A DNA stretch of 6,097 bases, from the NCBI GenBank assembly GCA_903929925.1, contig CAIYWO010000236.1:1-6097 (forward strand), written 5' to 3'. The number at the start of each line of letters is the position of its first letter. The stretch's first letter is position 1. The notes beneath the pieces were generated by a model. It was not told the origin of the DNA, did no database searches, and worked only from the letters and a program-made list of their open reading frames with translations. Below, piece by piece: positions 1 to 5,422 of the stretch. The translations under genes and the position numbers were made by a program. The stretch comes from an uncultured beta proteobacterium. GTDB taxonomy: Bacteria > Pseudomonadota > Gammaproteobacteria > Burkholderiales > Burkholderiaceae_B.

Positions 1-2169
1 ATGCCCGACAACGTGCAACGCGTCAAACGCTATCGCGACGACGTGCCACTGTTCTCACGCTTCCAGATCGAACATCAGATCGAGACCGCATATTCACGCA
101 CGGTCGACCTCCCCTCAGGCGGCTCGGTGGTGATCGACCACACTGAGGCACTCGTTGCCGTTGACGTGAACTCTGCCCGCGCCACGCGCGGTGCCGACAT
201 TGAAGAAACCGCGCTGCGCACCAACCAGGAAGCAGCCGACGAAGTCGCTCGCCAATTGCGCCTGCGCGACTTAGGTGGCCTGATCGTGATCGATTTCATC
301 GACATGGAAGACACCAAGAACCAGCGCGCGGTTGAAAACCGTTTGCGCGATGCACTGCACTTCGACCGTGCCCGCGTCCAAATGGGCAAGATTTCGCGCT
401 TTGGCTTGATGGAACTCTCGCGGCAGCGTTTGCGCCCTGCCCTGAACGAAGGTTCACACATCACTTGCCCACGTTGTAATGGCACTGGCGTCATCCGCGA
501 TGCGGAATCCAGCGCACTGCAAGTTCTGCGCTTGTTGCAAGAAGAGGCCATGAAAGAAAACACAGCGGCTGTGCACGCTCAAGTGCCAGTCGATGTTGCA
601 ACTTTCTTGTTGAATGAAAAGCGTTCAGACATCACCAAGATCGAATCACGACTCAAGGTCAACTTGATTCTGATTCCGAACCGTCATCTCGAGACTCCCC
701 ACCATCACATCGAGCGTTTGCGCCACGATGACCCTCGCCTAGAGGACGTCAAGACGAGCTTCGAACTCGTCGACGCACCGTCGACTGACATGAGCTGGGC
801 ACCGAAAGAGCAAGAAGTTAAGACCAAACCAGAAGCTCTGGTCAAGGGCATTACTCCAGCACAACCAGCACCTGTTTCGTCAACACCTGCCAAGAAAGCG
901 GAAGCCTCAGAAGCATCTCCTGGCTTCTTCAAGCGTCTCTTTGGTTGGTTATCCGGCGGCTCTTCCGCAGAGAAGAAAACCGAAGAAGCAAAACCTGCCG
1001 AATCGCGCGAGCAGCGCGGCCGCAACGGCCAGAACGATCGTCGCGGTGGCAACCGTGGTGGTCGCGGACGTCGTCCTGACAACCGTAACGAAGCACGTAA
1101 TGAAAATCGTGGCGATGGTCGCAACGGTAGTAATGAAGCGACGGGCCAAAACGATAATCGTCGCCCACCACGTGATGATGAGCGTAGCGCGCAAGCGCCA
1201 AGGGCAGAGGGTAACGAGCAAGCAGGCGATGACAACGGCCGCAACGGTGGCCGTAACCGTCGCCGCGGTGGACGCAATCGTCGCGACGAGGGTCTGGACA
1301 CACGCAACGAGCAATCGGCTGCCGATGGTCAACAAGCTGAAGGCACGACTCAGCCGAACGAGCGTCGTCCACAACAAGGACCGCGTCCAGCCGGTAATCC
1401 TTCGGCCGCAGCAGATGACCAGAACAATCTGCAACAAGGCCCAGAGACGGGCTTTAATGACGAAGATGGTGACCAGTCCGATCCAGAACGCAAGCGCCGT
1501 CGTCGTCGCAGCCGTCGCGGCCGTCGCGGACAAGACGAAGGCTCGACGTTCGAGAACGATGGGCAAGACCAACAAGCACAGCAACAGAGTGCGGAGTCGA
1601 CTCCCCTGCAGACGCACGTCACACCAGCACCTCAGCTACATCAGCAAGACGAGCGTAACTTTGGACATACCTCCACACCAGGGCTCTCAGGTGCACCGAT
1701 GCAGTACGTGGAGCCAGCAAGTGCTGTCGCCGCTACACCAGCTGCAGCACCACAGGTAGTCGAACACGCTACACCTCAACCCACTGCAGTTGTTCAGCCT
1801 GTTGTTGCACAACCCGTGGCGGCTCCTGCTGTTGCTCCTGTTGCTCCTGTTGCTCCTGTTGCTCCTGTTGCTGCTGTTGCTGCTGAGCCGGTTGCGGTTG
1901 CCGTACCAGCCCCCGCACCAGTGGCTGAACCTGCTCCGGTTGCTGCGGCAGTTGCAGCACAGCCGATCGTGATCACTCCAGTGGTTGATACTGCTGCTCT
2001 GCATGCAATTGTGCAGTCAGCAGGTTTACAGTGGATCGAGAGCGATCCCGCTCGTGTGGCGCAAGCAAAGGCGAATCAAGTGTTCGTACCTGTGCAACTC
2101 GGCCGGGCCCGCAAGCCCGCTGCCGTGGTGTCAAACGAGCCGCTCGTGCAGGTTGAAACCCGCGCTTAA
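1..2169 (+). CDS. rne: Ribonuclease E, C-terminal part (5' end outside the window)
   Basis: Endoribonuclease of mRNA decay and rRNA/tRNA processing, usually at the inner membrane as a degradosome scaffold. The visible 722 residues align to E. coli RNase E with a constant offset of 248. Metal-binding D55 and D98 match E. coli D303 and D346 (contexts AVDVNSARATRG and LIVIDFID). The zinc-link CPRCNGTG has C156 and C159, matching C404 and C407. The small domain follows to about residue 262. The S1, 5'-sensor and RNase H-like parts lie off the left edge, so the ATG at base 1 is an internal Met. The non-catalytic tail (about 263-722) is low complexity. It contains an amphipathic stretch GFFKRLFGWL (308-317), three Arg-rich blocks (339-359, 413-428, 497-509), a Val/Ala/Pro region (575-660) and a more ordered C-terminus ending PLVQVETRA. 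Identity is near certain; the tail's partners cannot be read from the sequence. Confidence 0.97.
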   Translation: MPDNVQRVKRYRDDVPLFSRFQIEHQIETAYSRTVDLPSGGSVVIDHTEALVAVDVNSARATRGADIEETALRTNQEAADEVARQLRLRDLGGLIVIDFIDMEDTKNQRAVENRLRDALHFDRARVQMGKISRFGLMELSRQRLRPALNEGSHITCPRCNGTGVIRDAESSALQVLRLLQEEAMKENTAAVHAQVPVDVATFLLNEKRSDITKIESRLKVNLILIPNRHLETPHHHIERLRHDDPRLEDVKTSFELVDAPSTDMSWAPKEQEVKTKPEALVKGITPAQPAPVSSTPAKKAEASEASPGFFKRLFGWLSGGSSAEKKTEEAKPAESREQRGRNGQNDRRGGNRGGRGRRPDNRNEARNENRGDGRNGSNEATGQNDNRRPPRDDERSAQAPRAEGNEQAGDDNGRNGGRNRRRGGRNRRDEGLDTRNEQSAADGQQAEGTTQPNERRPQQGPRPAGNPSAAADDQNNLQQGPETGFNDEDGDQSDPERKRRRRRSRRGRRGQDEGSTFENDGQDQQAQQQSAESTPLQTHVTPAPQLHQQDERNFGHTSTPGLSGAPMQYVEPASAVAATPAAAPQVVEHATPQPTAVVQPVVAQPVAAPAVAPVAPVAPVAPVAAVAAEPVAVAVPAPAPVAEPAPVAAAVAAQPIVITPVVDTAALHAIVQSAGLQWIESDPARVAQAKANQVFVPVQLGRARKPAAVVSNEPLVQVETRA
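1831..1884 (+). repeat. 9-bp tandem repeat (gttgctcct) within the rne tail
   Basis: Four exact tandem copies of gttgctcct (1831-1866) are followed by two variant copies, gttgctgct (1867-1884). They encode VAP four times and then VAA twice, at residues 611-628 of the visible RNase E fragment. The unit is a multiple of three, so copy-number changes would keep the reading frame. All 18 codons end in T, unlike the mixed codon use on either side, which suggests recent expansion by replication slippage in a disordered linker. Confidence 0.9.
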
Positions 2170-2183
2170 ACCAAGCGTGGAAG

Positions 2184-2204
2184 TCCCGGGAATTTGTCCC
2201 GGGC
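2184..2204. repeat. Short inverted repeat just after the rne stop codon
   Basis: The arms cccggga (2185-2191) and tcccggg (2197-2203) can form a 7-bp GC-rich stem with a 5-nt loop, starting 15 bases after the rne TAA. No T-run follows on either strand, so it is not an intrinsic terminator by itself. It could protect the 3' end of the rne transcript or add to the larger hairpin beside it. Its role is inferred only. Confidence 0.55.
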
Positions 2205-2212
2205 AACAAAAC

Positions 2213-2252
2213 AAAATAGCCCTGATGAATATTTCATCAGGGCTATTTTTTT
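2213..2252. terminator. Bidirectional intrinsic terminator between rne and accD
   Basis: A perfect 17-bp stem (2213-2229 with 2233-2249) encloses a 3-nt loop, with GC-rich centre agccctgatg. On the plus strand it ends in seven T (2246-2252), a classical terminator for rne 44 bases after its stop. Read on the minus strand, the stem ends in TTTT followed by GTTTTGTTG, a poorer but usable U-rich tract about 40 bases after the accD stop. It therefore probably ends both convergent transcripts, more efficiently for rne. Confidence 0.9.
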
Positions 2253-2288
2253 ACCGTCATGTGCGTTTACTGCACGGCGGTTTTTTGC

Positions 2289-3170
2289 TTAGGCCGTGAC
2301 AACGTCCGCCGCTTGATTCGTCATGATCGCCATTAGGCGGGCAAGTTCTTCGCGCAGCTGGCGACGATCCAGAACCATATCAATCGCACCTTTTTGCTGT
2401 AAAAACTCTGAACGCTGAAAGCCCTCGGGAAGTTTTTCACGCACGGTCTGCTCAATCACCCGGGGGCCTGCGAAACCAATCAGGGCCTTAGGCTCGCCAA
2501 TGACCACATCACCCATGAAGGCGAAGCTTGCAGAGACACCGCCCATGGTTGGATCGGTCAACACACTGATGAAAGGCAGCTTGGCCTGCGCCAACTGAAC
2601 AAGCATTGCATTCGTTTTGGCCATCTGCATCAAAGAGAACAGACTCTCCTGCATCCGCGCGCCACCCGAGGCTGCAACGCAAATAAAGGGCACACGCTGT
2701 TTGATCGCAGCCTGCACGCCCTGCACAAATCGTTCGCCAACCACTGAACCCATGGACCCACCCATGAATTCAAATTCGAAGCATGCAAGCACGCAGGGGA
2801 CACTACGAATTGCACCACTCACCACGACAAGCGCATCGGTCTCACCGGTTTGACGCACCGCTTCCTGCACACGCTCGGGATACTTGCGTGAGTCTTTAAA
2901 TTTAAGAGGATCCATCGACCTTGTGTTTGAACCAATTTCTACGCGGCCTTCAATATCTAGCAAAGACTCAATCCGCGCGCGCGAGCCCAGACGCATATGG
3001 TGATCGCACTTGGGGCACACATTTAGGTTCGCTGCCAGATCTTCGTTGTACAGGACCGATTCACACGAGGGGCACTTAACCCACAGGCCCTCCGGGACAC
3101 GTTTAGTCGTGGTCTCGGGCGTCTGCGTCTTATTAATCCGGGGTGGGATGAGTTTGCCCAGCCAGCTCAT
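2289..3170 (-). CDS. accD: Acetyl-CoA carboxylase carboxyltransferase, beta subunit
   Basis: Partner of AccA. The A2B2 carboxyltransferase moves the carboxyl group from carboxybiotin on AccB to acetyl-CoA, giving malonyl-CoA, the committed step of cytosolic fatty-acid synthesis. The 293-residue protein has the N-terminal zinc ribbon C33-x2-C36-x15-C52-x2-C55, the same spacing as E. coli C27/C30/C46/C49. The crotonase-like fold follows, with ASGGARMQE (167-175), LTDPTMGGVSASFAF (204-218) and IGFAGPRVIEQTVREKLP (231-248). The start MSWLGKLIPP at 3170 is chosen because the usual family N-terminus begins there. The same frame stays open to 3299, but that extension lies inside trpA and is not AccD-like. 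Its ATG overlaps the trpA TGA as ATGA, and no strong Shine-Dalgarno precedes it, so translational coupling to trpA is likely. It is the last gene of the block; folC, a common follower of accD in related genomes, is absent here. Confidence 0.97.
   Translation of the reverse strand: MSWLGKLIPPRINKTQTPETTTKRVPEGLWVKCPSCESVLYNEDLAANLNVCPKCDHHMRLGSRARIESLLDIEGRVEIGSNTRSMDPLKFKDSRKYPERVQEAVRQTGETDALVVVSGAIRSVPCVLACFEFEFMGGSMGSVVGERFVQGVQAAIKQRVPFICVAASGGARMQESLFSLMQMAKTNAMLVQLAQAKLPFISVLTDPTMGGVSASFAFMGDVVIGEPKALIGFAGPRVIEQTVREKLPEGFQRSEFLQQKGAIDMVLDRRQLREELARLMAIMTNQAADVVTA
3167..3170 (-). other. trpA/accD stop-start overlap (ATGA)
   Basis: The trpA TGA (3167-3169) and the accD ATG (3168-3170) share ATGA. 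Such junctions usually mark termination-reinitiation. Lack of a clear ribosome-binding site ahead of accD fits this, making accD output partly dependent on trpA translation. Confidence 0.85.
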
Positions 3171-4039
3171 TTTGTATGTCCAACAGGAGATTGGACAGAG
3201 GAACGCGCAACATTCATGGCCTGACGGATATGCGCGAGCCAATCTGCGCCAGCCGTAATGGCCGCCTGAGACTGTTCGGCGACTGGCAGCCCCGCACATG
3301 CTTTCGTCATGGTGTCGATGAGCTTACTACCAATCACAACCGCATCGGCGACCAGACTAATACGCTGAGCACTCTGTGCATCACTGATACCAAAGCCGAC
3401 ACCTACCGGCAACGAGACATGCTTGCGGATGCCTGTGAGTCGGCTTGCGACGTCGGTGGTGTCCAGATGACCCGCACCCGTCACACCATTGAGCGACACG
3501 TAATACACATAGCCACGCGCAATCTTGCCTACAGCTTCAATACGTGCCTCGGTGGAAGTTGGCGCCAACAAAAAGATTGGTGCAATGTGGTGCTTACCTA
3601 ATAAAGAAACAAAATCGTCGATCTCTTCGGGCGGATAATCCACAGTCAATACGCCATCCACACCGGCAAGTTCAGCCTGCTCGGCAAACGCTTGCTGTCC
3701 GATGTTTTCAATTGGATTGGCATAACCCATTAAGACGATCGGGGTCACCGCATCCTGTTTGCGAAACTCAGCCACCATCGACAATACATGCTTGAGTCCA
3801 ACGCCCTGCGCGATGGCGTGTTCTGCGGCACGCTGAATAACCGGGCCATCCGCCATCGGATCCGAAAAAGGAATACCCAGTTCGATCACGTCAGCGCCCG
3901 CCTTAACTAGCGCGTGCATCAGTGGCACAGTCGTCGCAGGCAAGGGGTTGCCTGCCGCAATGTACGGAATAAGCGCTGCGCGCTGTTCTTGAGCGGCGCG
4001 CGCGAAGGCTGCAGCAATGCGGTCAGTATGTGAGGCCAT
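3167..4039 (-). CDS. trpA: Tryptophan synthase, alpha subunit
   Basis: Cleaves indole-3-glycerol phosphate to indole and glyceraldehyde-3-phosphate, passing indole through a tunnel to TrpB in the cytosolic alpha2-beta2 complex. The protein has 290 residues, slightly longer than the E. coli enzyme (268). It is a TIM barrel with the catalytic Glu E53 in IELGIPFSDP and Asp D64 in MADGPVIQ, matching E. coli E49 and D60. The loop-6 region reads SLNGVTGAG (182-190), and the C-terminal phosphate-binding elements are GVGFGIS (213-219) and VVIGSKL (234-240). The extra length is mostly a polar tail (about 274-290) ending SVQSPVGHTK. The ATG at 4039 is 27 bases after the trpB stop. The nearest Shine-Dalgarno-like sequence, GAAAGG, is rather far upstream (about 14 nt), so expression probably depends partly on trpB translation. 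The TGA overlaps the accD start. Confidence 0.97.
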   Translation of the reverse strand: MASHTDRIAAAFARAAQEQRAALIPYIAAGNPLPATTVPLMHALVKAGADVIELGIPFSDPMADGPVIQRAAEHAIAQGVGLKHVLSMVAEFRKQDAVTPIVLMGYANPIENIGQQAFAEQAELAGVDGVLTVDYPPEEIDDFVSLLGKHHIAPIFLLAPTSTEARIEAVGKIARGYVYYVSLNGVTGAGHLDTTDVASRLTGIRKHVSLPVGVGFGISDAQSAQRISLVADAVVIGSKLIDTMTKACAGLPVAEQSQAAITAGADWLAHIRQAMNVARSSVQSPVGHTK

Positions 4040-4066
4040 GTCTTTTATTCAAACCTTTCAAACTTT

Positions 4067-5266
4067 TTAAAGCACGATGCCTGCACGTTGTGCGACGGTG
4101 TTGATGTCTTTATCGCCACGCCCGGACAAATTAACCAAAATGACTTTATCCTTGGACAGCGTCGGGGCAAGCTTCGCGGCATAGGCCAAGGCATGGGACG
4201 TTTCAAGCGCAGGAATAATGCCCTCGATCTGGCAGCAATGATGGAAGCTCGCGAGAGCCTCCTCGTCCGTCACGCTTTCATAGGTTGCACGGCCACTGTC
4301 TTTGAGCCAGGCGTGCTCTGGTCCGACTCCTGGGTAATCTAAACCGGCTGAAACAGAATGCGTCTCACTCACCTGACCGTTCTCGTCTTGCAAGACATAG
4401 GTACGGTTGCCGTGCAACACACCAACACGACCATGCATCACAGAAGCTGAATGTTTGCCCGTTGCGATCCCTTCACCTGCGGCCTCAACACCAACAAGTT
4501 TGGTGTTCTCGTAGGGAATATAGGGGTGGAAAATACCCATCGCGTTTGAACCGCCGCCGACACACGCCAGCACGTAGTCAGGTTGACGACCCGCATACTG
4601 AGGCATTTGCTCGATCGACTCTTTACCAATGACCGAATGAAAGTTACGCACCATCATCGGATAAGGGTGTGGGCCTGCAACAGTACCAATAATGTAGAAA
4701 GTGTTATCGACGTTTGTTACCCAGTCACGCATCGCTTCGTTCAGCGCATCCTTTAGGGTACGCGAGCCCGACTCAACGGGGACAACAGTAGCGCCGAGCA
4801 ACTTCATTCTGAACACGTTAGGCGACTGGCGCTTGACGTCATCAATGCCCATGTACACCACACATTCCATGCCGTAGCGCGCACACACGGTCGCAGTCGC
4901 CACGCCGTGCTGACCCGCACCGGTTTCAGCGATGATGCGCTTTTTACCCATCCGTCTTGCCAACAAGGCCTGACCTAGGCTGTTATTGATTTTGTGCGCG
5001 CCGGTGTGGTTCAAGTCTTCGCGTTTGAACCAAATTTGCGCGCCGCCGAGTTCTTCTGACCAACGACGGGCGTGGTACACCGGAGTGGGACGGCCCACGA
5101 AGTGCTTAAGCTCGTATTCAAACTCTGCCAGAAAATCTGGATCATTACGATATTTATCGTAGGACAGGCGCAACTCTTCAATTGCCTGCATGAGTGTCTC
5201 GGCGGCAAACACGCCACCATAGGGACCAAAATGTCCTTTAGCGTCAGGAAAGTCGTAGGGTTTCAA
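4067..5266 (-). CDS. trpB: Tryptophan synthase, beta subunit (TTG start)
   Basis: PLP enzyme that condenses indole with L-serine to give L-tryptophan, working with TrpA. The 399-residue length is typical. The PLP Schiff-base lysine is K92 in HTGAHKINN, with E114 in AETGAGQHG matching E. coli E109. The PLP phosphate-binding loop is GGGSNAMG (237-244), and LVNLSGRGDKD (377-387) is the usual C-terminal motif. It is the TrpB1 type that pairs with TrpA. The start is TTG at 5264-5266: translation from there gives MKPYDFPDAKGHFGPYGG, as I recall in related betaproteobacteria, and GGAG (5275-5278) lies 8 nt upstream. The start overlaps the stop of a 32-codon frame as TTGA. trpA follows after 27 bases. 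No trpF or Trp-rich leader peptide is seen nearby, so classical attenuation is not supported. Confidence 0.97.
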   Translation of the reverse strand: MKPYDFPDAKGHFGPYGGVFAAETLMQAIEELRLSYDKYRNDPDFLAEFEYELKHFVGRPTPVYHARRWSEELGGAQIWFKREDLNHTGAHKINNSLGQALLARRMGKKRIIAETGAGQHGVATATVCARYGMECVVYMGIDDVKRQSPNVFRMKLLGATVVPVESGSRTLKDALNEAMRDWVTNVDNTFYIIGTVAGPHPYPMMVRNFHSVIGKESIEQMPQYAGRQPDYVLACVGGGSNAMGIFHPYIPYENTKLVGVEAAGEGIATGKHSASVMHGRVGVLHGNRTYVLQDENGQVSETHSVSAGLDYPGVGPEHAWLKDSGRATYESVTDEEALASFHHCCQIEGIIPALETSHALAYAAKLAPTLSKDKVILVNLSGRGDKDINTVAQRAGIVL

Positions 5267-5361
5267 GACCGTATCTCCGGAGCGAAGCGCTCTGCGCGAG
5301 CAACGATATGCTCAGCATCAGTTTCTGGCGATTCAAACAACTTGATTTTAGCAGTGTGCAT
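5263..5361 (-). CDS. Possible 32-codon small ORF coupled to trpB
   Basis: An open frame from ATG at 5359-5361 to TGA at 5263-5265 encodes 32 residues, beginning MHTAKIKLFESPETD and ending RAERFAPEIRS. The composition is protein-like and charged, about 20 of 32 codons start with a purine, and it contains no Trp, so it is not a tryptophan attenuator peptide. Its TGA overlaps the trpB TTG as TTGA, the arrangement of coupled genes. Against it: no good Shine-Dalgarno precedes the ATG (AAGGGA is about 19 nt away), the frame stays open further upstream and so lacks a sharp beginning, and a promoter-like sequence overlaps its first codons. I recognise no family. It may be a small protein, a translated leader, a decayed gene end, or chance. 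Confidence 0.3.
   Translation of the reverse strand: MHTAKIKLFESPETDAEHIVARAERFAPEIRS
5275..5278 (-). promoter_or_regulatory. Ribosome-binding site deciding the trpB TTG start
   Basis: Minus-strand GGAG ends 8 nt before TTG at 5266, standard spacing, and supports the unusual start codon. The motif lies in the palindrome ctccggag (5275-5282). A small 5-bp stem (5280-5284 with 5288-5292, loop of 3) ends one base before it, so local structure or a ribosome finishing the upstream frame might influence initiation. Confidence 0.7.
5345..5353 (-). promoter_or_regulatory. Candidate extended -10 promoter for trpB-trpA-accD
   Basis: Minus strand reads TGCTAAAAT: a TGn extension plus TAAAAT, one mismatch from the sigma-70 -10 consensus. 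No convincing -35 lies at 16-18 bp (cgtttt at 17 bp; TTGCGC is too far), so it would rely on the extended -10. Predicted transcription start is near 5338, giving a leader of about 70 nt before trpB. It would allow trp expression independent of relA read-through, but one motif in a gap is modest evidence. Confidence 0.45.
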
Positions 5362-5422
5362 CGAGAAAAAACGCGCAAATTCCCTTAAAAACCAAGTGTT
5401 GCAGGCTCGCCGTTTCCAGAAC

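Noticed and set aside
1..3. ATG at base 1 as the start of rne
   Set aside because: It falls at about E. coli residue 249 in the catalytic domain, so the gene is cut by the window edge.
705..1622. Overlapping minus-strand open frames (705-1307, 929-1372, 949-1617, 1350-1622) antisense to rne
   Set aside because: Several frames are open at once, products are Arg/Ser- or Ala/Thr-biased complements of the repetitive tail, and no recognisable motif or start signal is present.
941..1759. 272-codon open frame in a second plus-strand frame inside rne
   Set aside because: It exists because the rne tail is low-complexity and Arg/Gly/Gln-rich. The product is compositionally odd (Val/Ala/Thr/Arg runs) with no domain, and the rne frame fully explains the region.
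1687..2004. Antisense frames with poly-Asn/Ser, poly-Gln and Gly/Ala/Thr products, and a poly-Leu plus-strand frame
   Set aside because: These are readings of the 9-bp tandem repeat in other frames, not genes or membrane proteins.
2254..2286. Second plus-strand terminator (gtgc/gcac stem followed by six T)
   Set aside because: The stem is only 4-5 bp with mismatches beyond; the 17-bp hairpin just upstream is far better.
3171..3299. N-terminal extension of accD from ATG at 3299
   Set aside because: It lies inside trpA in another frame, its residues are unlike AccD, and the normal N-terminus MSWLGKL begins at 3170.
5267..5422. Trp attenuator or T-box/riboswitch ahead of trpB
   Set aside because: No Trp codons occur in the small frame, and I see no alternating terminator/antiterminator stems or T-box-like conserved sequence.
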